Source: MFD00082-c5 sp963697995
GTDB taxonomy: Bacteria > Chlamydiota > Chlamydiia > Chlamydiales > JAJFMB01
Length of the DNA stretch: 64,000 bases
Direction: 5' to 3'
NCBI GenBank assembly: GCA_963697995.1
Contig: OY969110.1
Span: 1,426,001 to 1,490,000, forward strand
Made by a program: the position numbers and the translations under genes. Positions within the stretch are counted from its first letter, which is position 1; each line of letters starts with the position of its first letter. Positions 24,519-32,865 of the stretch are shown here, piece by piece. The notes beneath the pieces are model-generated. The model did not search any database. It had not been told where the DNA came from and saw only the letters and a list, made by a program, of their open reading frames with translations.

Positions 24519-25355
24519 TTATTTCTTTATAAGTTCATCAAGTCTTTTTTTTTCTAAAAGGGTAAGAGAGCTTTCTCCTGATTTTGCAATTTTAGAGAGT
24601 ATGGCGTTAATAAAATCAGTGTCATTTAAAACAATGGGGGGTGTTTCGGTTGTTTTGAACCGGTTTCTATACTGAATGCCTAATTTGTTGATCTCTTTGT
24701 CAAATTTATGGGTTTTAAGAAACGGACTTTTTAATTCCCAAGAAAAAAGGGCGTATAAATATCCTAAAAAAGCTCCTATTAAAGTGAGAAGAGTGTAAGG
24801 AAGACTTGCTGTTGTGATTAAAAAAGCACTTAGTAAAATAATAGTTAACCATTTTGCTTTTAAAATGAAAAGATCGCTTTCCGGGTTAAAGAGAGTCCAA
24901 ACAACTAAGAGGCCGAAGAGGGGAGCAATAGGGCCAGCAAGGGCTGCCAAATGACCTGTAATGGGCAGTAAAATAAGGGTGATGACACCACTTAGAGCGC
25001 CTTGAACCAGGAAGAAAAAAAGGAAAGAGGTGGTTCCTATTCTCTCGATTGCAAGAGAAGCTATAATATAGAGTGCTACAAGATAAAAAATAAGAGAGAG
25101 AAAAAAAGTAAAGGTAAGACCGTTGTAGCCGCTATAGAGAACGAATAGGTAGGAGAGGGGTTGCCAGATGTACCATTTTTTTATCCCGTACCAGGAAAGG
25201 CAAAACCAATCTTGTGGTCCTGGCATTTGGGTAAAGTAGTTGATAATGGGATCGAGAAGAGCAGATACTATAGCAATAGAAGCGATCAACCATAAAATAA
25301 GGTTAAGCGTTCCAGAACGGGGGCCGATTCGATTAAATGAGAGGCGCGTTAGCAT
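24519..25355 (-). CDS. rhomboid-fold membrane protein, probably proteolytically inactive
   Basis: 278 residues with about six membrane helices and a short cytoplasmic tail. The layout and 'WQPLSYLFVLYSG' (W-x-x-x-T-Y-x-F-like) match the rhomboid family. At the active-site helix the family motif GxSG reads 'ALAGPIAPLFG', with no serine, and the helix that should carry the histidine reads 'TLIGAFLGYLYA'. Both catalytic residues appear to be missing, as in iRhom/derlin-type pseudoproteases. The C-terminal 'LTLLEKKRLDELI' segment is a helix common at the end of such bacterial proteins. It is divergent from rpmE. Confidence 0.7.
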   Translation of the reverse strand: MLTRLSFNRIGPRSGTLNLILWLIASIAIVSALLDPIINYFTQMPGPQDWFCLSWYGIKKWYIWQPLSYLFVLYSGYNGLTFTFFLSLIFYLVALYIIASLAIERIGTTSFLFFFLVQGALSGVITLILLPITGHLAALAGPIAPLFGLLVVWTLFNPESDLFILKAKWLTIILLSAFLITTASLPYTLLTLIGAFLGYLYALFSWELKSPFLKTHKFDKEINKLGIQYRNRFKTTETPPIVLNDTDFINAILSKIAKSGESSLTLLEKKRLDELIKK

Positions 25356-25461
25356 GTCTTAACCTTTAAGTTTTCTTATCTTAAAGGGTATACTCCCAAT
25401 TTGTATAAAGGTAAATTTCTTTTTCTTCTGTTGAGAACTTCTCTTTTAAGATAAGATTTCG

Positions 25462-25490
25462 TTGATCTTTTTTGAGGAGGATGGTACACT
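25462..25490 (+). promoter_or_regulatory. rpmE promoter
   Basis: TTGATC (25462-25467), a 17-base spacer and TACACT (25485-25490) with TGG just before it. The ten bases ATGGTACACT are identical to those at the ftsH promoter, and the spacer again contains GAGGAGG. The rpmE ATG lies 33 bases further on. Confidence 0.65.
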
Positions 25491-25522
25491 TAAGCTTTGA
25501 ATTTTCTAATGGAGTTCCAAAA

Positions 25523-25765
25523 ATGAAAAAAGATAAACACCCAAAATACCGCGAAATCTTGTTTGTCGATTCGTCAAATGGTCGCAAATTTTTGATTGGT
25601 TCTTGCGCAAAAACTACGGGTACCGATACGTTCGAAGGGAAAGAATACCCTGTTTGTTACGTATCAGTCTCTTCCGCTTCTCATCCTTTCTTCACAGGAA
25701 GCAAGCAGTACGTCGACACTGAAGGACGCGTAGATAAATTCCGTAAACGTTACCAAAAAGCTTAA
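25523..25765 (+). CDS. rpmE: 50S ribosomal protein L31 type B
   Basis: 80 residues from the ATG at 25523, preceded by TGGAGT. An upstream in-frame start at 25472 lies before the -10 box and is rejected. The sequence starts MKKDKHPKYREILFVDSS and has the type B signature 'SHPFFTGSK' with 'VDTEGRVDKFRKRY'. The paired CxxC motifs of zinc-type L31 are missing, so this is the zinc-independent form. It heads the translation gene block that runs to rnhB. Confidence 0.97.
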   Translation: MKKDKHPKYREILFVDSSNGRKFLIGSCAKTTGTDTFEGKEYPVCYVSVSSASHPFFTGSKQYVDTEGRVDKFRKRYQKA

Positions 25766-25861
25766 ATTTAAGATTTTTTGCTTGGGTTGAAGTTCTCTAT
25801 CCAAGCAAAAGAATACTTGAAACCTTGAGCTTAAACCGACTTTTAAAGTGTTGCCTCTTCA

Positions 25862-26926
25862 ATGATCGAAAAAAAAGTACAACAGTTGCTACAAAAACTC
25901 TCTGATGTAGAGGAAAAGCTTGGGAGTCCTGACGTTTTTAACGATCAAAAACTCTATAAGGAGCTAACTCGGGAGCACTCTTATTTGACCGAAGTCAATG
26001 AGGCTTGGGTCAAGTTTTCCGAGTATCAAAGACATTTAAAAGAAAACTTAGAGCTTCTTCAACAAGAGAGCGATCCCGAATTTGTCGATGAACTCAAAAA
26101 AGATGTTGAAGAGCTTGAGAAAAAAATCGAGAAAAAGGGGCTTGAGCTTGAAACCCTTCTCGTTCCTCCTGACCCAAATGACAGCAAACCCCTTATTTTG
26201 GAGTTAAGAGCAGGAACAGGTGGCGATGAGGCGGCTCTTTTTGTGGGTGATTGCGTAAGAATGTACAAAATGTTTGCCGATCTTAAGGGGTGGCGCTACG
26301 AAGAGCTCTCTTCTGCCCCCGCTGAGTATGGTGGATTTAAAGAGTACATCATGGGTCTTACAGGGACAAATGTTTACCGTTTTCTTCAGTATGAAGGGGG
26401 CACTCATAGGGTCCAGAGAGTTCCAGACACTGAGACGCAAGGACGTGTTCACACCTCTGCCATAACTGTTGCTGTTCTTTTAGAGCCTGATGAAGAGAGT
26501 GAAATTGAGCTTAATGAAGCCGATTTAAGAATTGATACGTACCGCTCCTCCGGTGCTGGAGGACAACATGTGAATACAACGGATAGCGCCGTCAGAATCA
26601 CCCATATTCCCACAGGGGTTGTGACCTATTGTCAGGACGATAGAAGCCAGCACAAAAACAAGGATAAAGCCCTGCGGTTATTAAAAGCCAAACTTGCCGC
26701 AGTTCAGCAGGAAAAACGGATGAAAGAAATGGCTGATAACCGCTCACAACAAGTCGGGTCGGGTGATCGCTCAGAAAGGATTCGGACCTACAATTTCCCC
26801 CAAAATCGGATCACAGATCATAGAATTAATTTGACTAAATACAACCTTGATCGCGTTATGGAAGGGGATTTAGAGGACTTTTCAAGCGCTCTGGTTTCTC
26901 ATTTCTACCAATTAAAATTTGAGTGA
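25862..26926 (+). CDS. prfA: peptide chain release factor 1
   Basis: Recognises UAA/UAG stops and triggers peptide release. The 354 residues include the catalytic GGQ loop ('SSGAGGQHVNTTDSAVR'), the P-x-T recognition tripeptide in 'RVPDTETQGRVHTSA', and 'CQDDRSQHKNKDKAL'. Length is normal. There is no strong ribosome site before the ATG. It overlaps prmC by 4 bases (GTGA), so the release factor and the enzyme that methylates its GGQ glutamine are made together. Confidence 0.97.
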   Translation: MIEKKVQQLLQKLSDVEEKLGSPDVFNDQKLYKELTREHSYLTEVNEAWVKFSEYQRHLKENLELLQQESDPEFVDELKKDVEELEKKIEKKGLELETLLVPPDPNDSKPLILELRAGTGGDEAALFVGDCVRMYKMFADLKGWRYEELSSAPAEYGGFKEYIMGLTGTNVYRFLQYEGGTHRVQRVPDTETQGRVHTSAITVAVLLEPDEESEIELNEADLRIDTYRSSGAGGQHVNTTDSAVRITHIPTGVVTYCQDDRSQHKNKDKALRLLKAKLAAVQQEKRMKEMADNRSQQVGSGDRSERIRTYNFPQNRITDHRINLTKYNLDRVMEGDLEDFSSALVSHFYQLKFE

Positions 26927-27741
26927 AAGTTTTTGAGTTTATCAGATATGCAGAATCCCTATTAAAAGAGGTGACTCCTCTTCCAAAAAAAGAGGCTCAG
27001 TATCTTATTGAGGATGCCGTTGGAAATAGACCCTTTGATTCTATTTTAAATGAAGATGAGCTTATCAAGTGTGATGAGTTTTTAAAGCGTCGTTTAAATC
27101 GGGAGCCTTTAGTTTACATCAAAGGTGAAACCACATTTTACGGCTGTTCCTTAATAATAACAAAAGATGTGTTGATTCCAAGGCAAGAGACAGAGCTTCT
27201 TGTCGATCTTATCGTCAAAGAGATAGATAAAGAGACACCCCTTGATGTTTGGGATGTGTGTACAGGTTCTGGCTGTATTGGAATCGCTCTTAAAAAGGCG
27301 TGTCCTTTTCTCAACGTGACCCTCTCAGATGTTTGCCCAAAAGCTTTGGCTGTAGCCCGAGAAAACGCTTGTAGAAACGGCGTCGATGTCACTATTTTAG
27401 AGGGTGATCGCCTTAAACCTTTTGAAGGGAAAAGATGTGATTTATTCATCTCGAATCCCCCTTATATTGGGGAAGAGGAGCTCTTATTTTTAGAGCCGGA
27501 AGTGAAAAGTTTTGAACCTTTAAAAGCTCTTGTTGCAAAAAATGGGGGATTGCAGTTTTATGAGTATTTTGCAGAAGAGTTGCCAAACTATTTGCGCTCA
27601 CATGCAAAAGTTTATTTTGAAATAGGGTACCAACAAGAAAAGGCTCTATTTTCCCTCTTTTCGGCCCCTATTTGGACGAAGAAAAGATCTCTTTTTGATT
27701 TAGCACACCATCCCCGTTTCTTTTCCCTTGAAATTGAATGA
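26923..27741 (+). CDS. prmC: release factor glutamine methyltransferase PrmC (HemK)
   Basis: 272 residues; N5-methylates the glutamine of the GGQ motif in RF1/RF2 using SAM. The SAM-binding strand 'VWDVCTGSGCIGIAL' and the substrate motif 'FISNPPYIG' are diagnostic. The N-terminal helical domain has 'PLVYIKGETTFYG' and 'VLIPRQETELL'. It starts at a GTG overlapping the prfA stop. Confidence 0.96.
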   Translation: MKVFEFIRYAESLLKEVTPLPKKEAQYLIEDAVGNRPFDSILNEDELIKCDEFLKRRLNREPLVYIKGETTFYGCSLIITKDVLIPRQETELLVDLIVKEIDKETPLDVWDVCTGSGCIGIALKKACPFLNVTLSDVCPKALAVARENACRNGVDVTILEGDRLKPFEGKRCDLFISNPPYIGEEELLFLEPEVKSFEPLKALVAKNGGLQFYEYFAEELPNYLRSHAKVYFEIGYQQEKALFSLFSAPIWTKKRSLFDLAHHPRFFSLEIE

Positions 27742-27793
27742 TTTTTTAAGTATCATAGGCGTCAACTTGTGATATGAGTGACTAAAATTTTTT

Positions 27794-29122
27794 ATGCTGG
27801 GTGTTTTAACAGAAAAGTTTCAAAATCTTGCAGCCAGGTTTTCTAAAGAGAAAACTTTGACTGAAGCGAATGTTCAAGAGGGGCTCCGAGAGGTGCGTTT
27901 GGCTCTTTTGGAAGCTGATGTGAACTACGGGGTTGTGAAGGAGTTAATTCATCGGGTCAAGGCTAAAGTTCTTGGGGATACGTTACTGAAAGGCGTGACA
28001 GCAGGTCAGCTTTTTATTAAAGCTGTGCACGATGAACTGGTGTCTTTGATGGGCGGACAAGAGGCGTTGCTTAGTTTTTCGGGAAAGCCTCCTGTATTTT
28101 TGATGTGTGGACTGCAAGGATCGGGTAAGACGACTCATTCGGCAAAGCTTGCAAAGTTTTTAAAGAAAACGAATCAGTCACAAAACCCAATGTTGATTGC
28201 GTGCGATCTTCAAAGGCCAGCAGCCGTGGAGCAGTTAAAGATTTTAGGGGAGCAGATAGGAGTGCCGGTCTTTTCGGTGCCAGGAGAGAGTGACCCTTTA
28301 GTTGTTGCGAAACTTGGCCTTGAGAAAGCGCGCCAGATGGGGTGTGATTTAGTGATCGTGGATACAGCGGGCAGACTCCATATCGATCAGCAAATGATGG
28401 ATCAGATTCAAGGGCTTGCAAAGTTTTTAGCGCCCCAAGAGATCCTTTTTGTAGCGAATGGGGCGACAGGGCAAGATGCTGTAAGTGTTGCTAAAGCGTT
28501 TAATGAGCAACTGGAAGTGACGGGAACGATTTTGACGATGCTCGATGGCAACACAAGAGGTGGCGCAGCCATTTCGATTCGCGAAGTGACCGGTAAGCCT
28601 CTTAAATTTGAGGGGATCGGGGAGAAGTTAGACGATATTCAGGTCTTTAATCCTGTGTCGATGGCTGATCGGATTTTGGGGATGGGGGATACGATTAACC
28701 TCGTCAAAAAAACGAAAGAGCATTTTAGCGAAGATGAAGCGAAATCGCTTGAAAAAAAGATAATGTCTGCAACTTTCACCTATAATGACTACCTGGTGCA
28801 GATGCAAAAAGTCAAAAAGATGGGGTCTTTAAAGGGACTTTTGGGTATGCTACCTGGAATGGGAGCGCTAAAGACTTTAGATTTTGACGAAAAAGAGTTT
28901 TTTAAAACAGAGGCAATCATTCAGTCGATGACTCAAGTCGAGCGTTTGTGTCTTGTCGATATGGTGCCCACCCGGCGAAAAAGAATTGCTAAAGGGAGTG
29001 GTACTAAAATAGACGATGTCAACAAGCTGATTAAGTCATTTGAAAAAATGAAACAGTTTTTTAAAAATATGCCTAATCAAAAACAGATGGAAAAATTATT
29101 TGGAGGAGCCAAATGGCCTTAA
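27794..29122 (+). CDS. ffh: signal recognition particle protein Ffh
   Basis: 442 residues. N domain with 'LREVRLALLEADVNYGVVK'; G domain with P-loop 'GLQGSGKTTHSAKLA', 'DTAGRLHID' and 'GNTRGGAAIS'; methionine-rich M domain from about residue 320 ('LLGMLPGMGALK', 'RRKRIAKGSGTKIDDVN'). It binds 4.5S RNA and signal sequences and targets membrane proteins via FtsY. Its end overlaps rpsP by 10 bases, and the rpsP ribosome site GGAGGAG lies inside it. No SRP RNA gene was seen here. Confidence 0.97.
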   Translation: MLGVLTEKFQNLAARFSKEKTLTEANVQEGLREVRLALLEADVNYGVVKELIHRVKAKVLGDTLLKGVTAGQLFIKAVHDELVSLMGGQEALLSFSGKPPVFLMCGLQGSGKTTHSAKLAKFLKKTNQSQNPMLIACDLQRPAAVEQLKILGEQIGVPVFSVPGESDPLVVAKLGLEKARQMGCDLVIVDTAGRLHIDQQMMDQIQGLAKFLAPQEILFVANGATGQDAVSVAKAFNEQLEVTGTILTMLDGNTRGGAAISIREVTGKPLKFEGIGEKLDDIQVFNPVSMADRILGMGDTINLVKKTKEHFSEDEAKSLEKKIMSATFTYNDYLVQMQKVKKMGSLKGLLGMLPGMGALKTLDFDEKEFFKTEAIIQSMTQVERLCLVDMVPTRRKRIAKGSGTKIDDVNKLIKSFEKMKQFFKNMPNQKQMEKLFGGAKWP

Positions 29123-29439
29123 AAATTCGTATGCGCAAGCAAGGGCGCAGAAACCAAGCGTGCTTTAGAATTGTTGTTACTGAAACGACAACAAGACGCG
29201 ATGGAAAGTACACAGAAGTTCTCGGATGGTACAACCCTCACGGTAAGACTGAAGAGCATACTCTTTCGATTAAAGCTGATCGCGTTCACCATTGGTTAAA
29301 TCAAGGTGCTGAGATTTCTGAAAAAGTGGAATGCTTGGTCTTGAAAGTGGCGCCTGAAGTGATAAAGCAACAGAGAGAGAAAGTGCTTGCTAAGCGTGCA
29401 AAGCTTTGTGAGAAAAAAAGGGAAGCGAGAAAGGCTTAA
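29113..29439 (+). CDS. rpsP: 30S ribosomal protein S16
   Basis: 108 residues. Starts MALKIRMRKQGRRNQACFRI and has 'TETTTRRDGKYTEVLGWYNP', the S16 signature. GGAGGAG precedes the ATG within ffh. The C-terminus is a Lys/Arg-rich extension. The order ffh-rpsP-trmD-rplS is the common bacterial one. Confidence 0.98.
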   Translation: MALKIRMRKQGRRNQACFRIVVTETTTRRDGKYTEVLGWYNPHGKTEEHTLSIKADRVHHWLNQGAEISEKVECLVLKVAPEVIKQQREKVLAKRAKLCEKKREARKA

Positions 29440-29463
29440 GTCTTTTTCCTTTGAGGGGTGGCT

Positions 29464-30150
29464 TTGAAGATTTCTCTTATCAGCTTATTTCCCGGGTATT
29501 TCCGGGGGCCTTTTGATGAAAGCATCATCAAAAGAGCTAAAGAGGCGGGCCTGATTGAGATATCGCACGTTGATATCCGTGAGTTTGGAGAAGGGAAGCA
29601 TAAAAGAGTCGATGATAGAGCCTACGGCGGTGGTCCTGGAATGGTAATGATGCCAGAGCCGGTGGCGAAAGCGATTCGGAGTGTGAAAAGGGAAGATTCT
29701 CATGTGGTTTATCTCTCTCCTCAGGGGAGTGTATTAACGGCGAAAAAGTGTCGTGAGTTGTCGAAAAAGTCTCATTTGGTGCTTCTTTGTGGCCATTATG
29801 AGGGAATAGATGAACGGGTGCTTGAGAAAGAGATCGACGAAGAGATTAGCATAGGGGACTTTGTCCTCACGAATGGGTGTTTGGCTGCAATAGTTGTTGT
29901 CGATGCCGTGATCCGCTTTATTCCAGGTGTGATCGGCAACAGTGAGTCTGCGGCTTTAGATTCGTTTGAAAATGGGATGTTTGACTGTCCTCATTACACG
30001 CGTCCGGAGGTGTTTGAGGGGGTGGCAGTCCCTGAGGTGTTACTGAGTGGACACCATGAAAAGATTAGAGTGTGGCGCGATGAGAAAGCCCGGGAGAAGA
30101 CGGAGCTTGTGCGCAAAGATTTAATACAAGGAGCCAAAAAAAATGAGTAA
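29464..30150 (+). CDS. trmD: tRNA (guanine-N1)-methyltransferase TrmD
   Basis: SPOUT-class enzyme that methylates G37 of tRNAs reading CNN codons and prevents +1 frameshifting. Motifs: 'ISLFPGYF', 'DDRAYGGGPGMVM', 'VYLSPQG' and the trefoil-knot 'LCGHYEGIDERV' with 'EISIGDFVLT'. GAGGGG at 29453-29458 overlaps an in-frame GTG (29458), leaving no spacing, but is 5 bases from TTG 29464, so the TTG is the more likely start (228 residues). It overlaps rplS by 8 bases. Confidence 0.96.
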   Translation: MKISLISLFPGYFRGPFDESIIKRAKEAGLIEISHVDIREFGEGKHKRVDDRAYGGGPGMVMMPEPVAKAIRSVKREDSHVVYLSPQGSVLTAKKCRELSKKSHLVLLCGHYEGIDERVLEKEIDEEISIGDFVLTNGCLAAIVVVDAVIRFIPGVIGNSESAALDSFENGMFDCPHYTRPEVFEGVAVPEVLLSGHHEKIRVWRDEKAREKTELVRKDLIQGAKKNE

Positions 30151-30595
30151 AGCAGCCATTATTCAAAAGTTAGAAAGTGAGCAGCTCAAAAAAAATATTC
30201 CCGATTTTCGCGTAGGGGACACTGTTAGAGTGCACGTCCGTATTGTGGAAGGGGATAAAGAGCGTGTTCAGGTGTTTATGGGAACAGTGATAGCCATTAA
30301 AGGTTCGGGATTGTCTCAGACATTTTCAGTTCACAGAGTGGCCTTTGGTGGTGGAATGGAGAGAGTTTTCCCAGTTCACAGCCCAAGAATTGCTAAGATC
30401 GAAGTGGTCAAACACGGTGACGTTCGTCGCGCGAAATTGTACTACTTGAGAGGCACATCGGGTAAAAAGTCTAAAGTCAGAAGCAAAATTGGAGCTGTTC
30501 GCCGCGATACGCAAGTTATCGAAGAGAACAATAACGTCGAGATTGAATCTCAAGCGGTTGAAGCGTTGGGCACGACTCTTGCACATGCAGAGTAA
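30143..30595 (+). CDS. rplS: 50S ribosomal protein L19
   Basis: 150 residues with 'FRVGDTVRVHVRIVEG', 'RVQVFMGTVIAIKG', 'GGGMERVFPVHSPRIAKIEVV' and 'RRAKLYYLRG', the L19 core. A C-terminal extension of ~30 residues rich in acidic and polar residues goes beyond the usual ~115-residue length, as I recall for chlamydial L19. AAGGAG precedes the ATG. Confidence 0.97.
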   Translation: MSKAAIIQKLESEQLKKNIPDFRVGDTVRVHVRIVEGDKERVQVFMGTVIAIKGSGLSQTFSVHRVAFGGGMERVFPVHSPRIAKIEVVKHGDVRRAKLYYLRGTSGKKSKVRSKIGAVRRDTQVIEENNNVEIESQAVEALGTTLAHAE

Positions 30596-30601
30596 GTTTT
30601 A

Positions 30602-31255
30602 GTGAAAGCTTTCACTTTGCAAGAGCAGATGTCTGAGAAGGAGCACGAGCGCCTTCTTTCGATGTTAAGCTTTGAAAGGCGAGCCCGCGATGCGGGTTTT
30701 TGCCGTGTTGCAGGTGCTGATGAGGCGGGAAGAGGGCCACTTGCTGGCCCTGTGGTTGCCTCTATCTGCCTTCTTCCGGAGGGGTATTTGTTACCAGGCC
30801 TTAACGATAGCAAGCAGTTGACAGCTCTTCAAAGGGAAAGGCTTTTTGAAATTTTGACGCAAGACAATTCTATTTTTTTTGGAATTGGGGTTGTTGATTC
30901 TGTAAGGATTGATAAAATTAATATTCTTCAAGCGACATACGAGGCTGTTCGGATGGCGTTTCGGGAGATTTCCGTATTACCTGACTATTTAATTTGTGAT
31001 GGGATGAAAGTGCCGGATCTACCAATTCCTTGTGAAAAGGTGATACAGGGGGATCAAAAATCGCTTTCATGCGCAGCGGCTTCGGTGATTGCGAAGGTGA
31101 CTCGTGATCGGATTATGTCTGAAGCACACAACCTTTGGCCGGAGTATGGTTTTTTGTCGCACAAAGGGTACGGTACTCGTGCTCATCTGGAAGCTTTAAA
31201 AAGGTTTGGCCCATCCCCTATTCACAGACTGAGCTTTGCTCCTTTAAAGCAATAA
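30602..31255 (+). CDS. rnhB: ribonuclease HII
   Basis: 217 residues. Endonuclease removing RNA from RNA-DNA hybrids. The catalytic 'GADEAGRGPLAGPVVA' (D-E-G-R-G), 'LNDSKQLTALQRE' and the later 'ASVIAKVTRD' and 'HKGYGT' motifs are all present. The start is GTG at 30602 with weak signals; an ATG at 30629 is a shorter alternative. It closes the rpmE-rnhB block. In Chlamydia gmk follows directly; here about 6 kb of repeats and accessory genes intervene. Confidence 0.95.
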   Translation: MKAFTLQEQMSEKEHERLLSMLSFERRARDAGFCRVAGADEAGRGPLAGPVVASICLLPEGYLLPGLNDSKQLTALQRERLFEILTQDNSIFFGIGVVDSVRIDKINILQATYEAVRMAFREISVLPDYLICDGMKVPDLPIPCEKVIQGDQKSLSCAAASVIAKVTRDRIMSEAHNLWPEYGFLSHKGYGTRAHLEALKRFGPSPIHRLSFAPLKQ

Positions 31256-31259
31256 TTTT

Positions 31260-31421
31260 TTTCCTTCCCCCCAACTTGCCTATGCCCATGCCCTCCCCCC
31301 CAAAAACTTGCCCTTACCCGTGCCCATGCCCATGCCCTCCTTTCCCTCCCCAAACTTGCCCTTAACCTTGCTTTAACCTCTGCTTATTGCCTTTTTCCTA
31401 TCGCAAACTTGCTCTTGCCGT
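31260..31421 (+). repeat. TTGCCC/ATGCCC low-complexity repeat block
   Basis: Irregular repeats of GCCCATGCCC / CTTGCCCTTACC type, followed by a unit CCTTGCTTTAACCTCTGCTT (from about 31367) that recurs at about 31730 beyond the hairpin. The sense strand is almost free of G. A reverse-complement version of the GCCCTT repeat lies at 32195-32275. Confidence 0.7.
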
Positions 31422-31674
31422 GTAAGCGTGAAACGAGGCTATGCATTTAAAACCGCGAAGCGGTTGCCGGAGGGGGTAAAGGGGGAACCGCGCAGGGGTT
31501 CCCCCTTTAGAGATGCTTTAAGTTGTAAACATCGAAGAACAAACTATAATCTCGAATCATCTTGATCAATTGTAATGATTTCATCTAAGTGGGGAAACCC
31601 CTGCGCGGTTTCCCCTTTACCCCTTCCGGCAACCGCTTCGCGGTTTTAAATACATGGCCTCGTTTGACGCTTAC
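31422..31674. repeat. 84-bp-arm inverted repeat (large hairpin)
   Basis: Arms 31422-31505 and 31591-31674 are reverse complements with about 8 mismatches, separated by an ~85-base AT-rich spacer. Each arm contains its own small palindromes (CCGCGAAGCGG, GGGGAACC.GCG..GGTTCCCC). The short frames crossing it are not protein-like. The hairpin is bordered on both sides by the CCTTGCTT(T/C)AACC direct repeat. Confidence 0.85.
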
Positions 31675-31862
31675 CTTGCTCTTGCCCATGCCCTTGCCCT
31701 CCTTTCCTCTCCCCAAACTTGCCCTTAACCTTGCTTCAACCTCTGCTTATTGCCTTTTTCCTATCGCAAAATTGCCCTTGTCTTCCTTCACTCTTGCCAG
31801 ATTCTCAAAACTTTGATGACCTAAACCAATTTTCTGAAAGGCATTTTTTCGTTCTCCTTAAC

Positions 31863-32141
31863 TAGTCGGCCCTGAAAAAGTCCTCTCCAATAAAAAGTGC
31901 CCCTTTTGACAAAAAATGCGTTTTACTCCTCACCAAACCTTGAGAAGGGGGGGAAGCGTCGTTCACCGCTTTTTTTGTTGCAAAAGGATCACTTTTTCTT
32001 TGGAGAGAGCGTGTTTCATTCGCGAAATTTTTAAGTTTTTCTCATTGTCATATAATTAAACCTTGCAAAATAGGCTATGTTTCTCTTCCTCGTTAACTGC
32101 AAATTTTTCTCAAGGAACCCTTACTTTTTAAGGCCAGACTA
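31863..32141. mobile_element. MITE-like repeat, copy 2
   Basis: Begins TAGTCGGCCCTGAAAAAG and ends CTTTTTAAGGCCAGACTA. It matches copy 1 (12872-13152) from end to end with scattered differences. It lies next to GCCCTT-type repeats, in the stretch separating rnhB from the lipoprotein gene. Confidence 0.75.
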
Positions 32142-32194
32142 ACTATTAAATTTGGTTAATAAAAGCCTACTTATAAACAACCTTTTTGAGAAAA

Positions 32195-32275
32195 GTGTAA
32201 GAGCAAGTTTGGGCAAGGGGGAAGAGGGCAAGGGCAAGGGCATGGGCAAGTTCAGGGCAAGGGCAGGGGTTGTCA
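32195..32275 (-). repeat. inverted counterpart of the GCCCTT repeat
   Basis: GGGCAAGGGCATGGGCAAG-type repeats are the reverse complement of the block at 31260-31420, so the ~1 kb segment 31260-32275 is bracketed by inverted low-complexity repeats and encloses the hairpin and MITE copy 2. Confidence 0.65.
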
Positions 32276-32328
32276 AATAATTTTAATCCCTATATGGGAA
32301 AGGCAGAACTCTATTGAGGAAGGATCCC

Positions 32329-32865
32329 ATGTTTTTTCGTTTGCTAATTTCTAGTCTTTGTTTATCTGGTTTATTGGTCTTAAGCTCTTGTGAAAAAGAG
32401 AAACCACTAAACACCACGGCCCCTCGCAGTTTAAACGCAAAACACTTAGAGGAGCTTAATTGGCTCGTTGGCAAATGGGAAGGAGAGTCCCAAGGATCTA
32501 AAGTTGAAACCTCCTTTGAATGGGATAAAGAACAAGCCTTTCTTTTGCAGACCTTTAAGATGGCTATTGAAGGAGAAACTCAGGTTGATGGCAAGCAAGT
32601 CATTGGATGGGATCCCGTTAAAAAGACCATTCGTTCCTGGGTTTTTGATGCCGATGGCTCCTTCGGAGAAGGAACTTGGAAAAAAGAGGGAAAAAGTTTT
32701 GTCGTAGAAATGTCTAAAGTGTTTCCCGATGGAAAACTAGGCTCCTTTCTTCACAGCTTTACACCAATAGATAAAGGATATCAGTGGGAATCTACTGGAC
32801 GTGCCATTGGAGGAGAAATCTTGCCAAATATAGGACCTGTTACCCTTAAAAAGAAGGGATTATAA
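32329..32865 (+). CDS. putative lipoprotein, DUF4440-associated type domain
   Basis: 178 residues from the ATG at 32329 (GAGGAAGGA upstream; the TTG at 32314 precedes this site and is rejected). Residues 1-20 form a lipoprotein signal with lipobox LVLSSC. The mature part ('LNWLVGKWEGES', 'VIGWDPVKKTIRSWVFDADGSFGEGTW', 'GGEILPNIGPVTLKK') matches a lipocalin-like domain that I know from planctomycete and verrucomicrobial proteins, where it follows a SnoaL domain; that partner domain is missing. Its stop overlaps the next start (TAATG), so the pair is coupled. Function is unknown. Confidence 0.65.
   Translation: MFFRLLISSLCLSGLLVLSSCEKEKPLNTTAPRSLNAKHLEELNWLVGKWEGESQGSKVETSFEWDKEQAFLLQTFKMAIEGETQVDGKQVIGWDPVKKTIRSWVFDADGSFGEGTWKKEGKSFVVEMSKVFPDGKLGSFLHSFTPIDKGYQWESTGRAIGGEILPNIGPVTLKKKGL

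Noticed and set aside
25776..25810. TTTTGCTTGG...CCAAGCAAAA inverted repeat after rpmE as a terminator
   Set aside because: A 10-bp stem with a 15-base loop and no T-run after it on either strand; prfA follows closely, so termination is doubtful.
31135..31816. Open frames of 75-76 codons in the TTGCCC repeat block
   Set aside because: Cys/Pro-rich low-complexity translations of the repeat, with no ribosome site; not genes.
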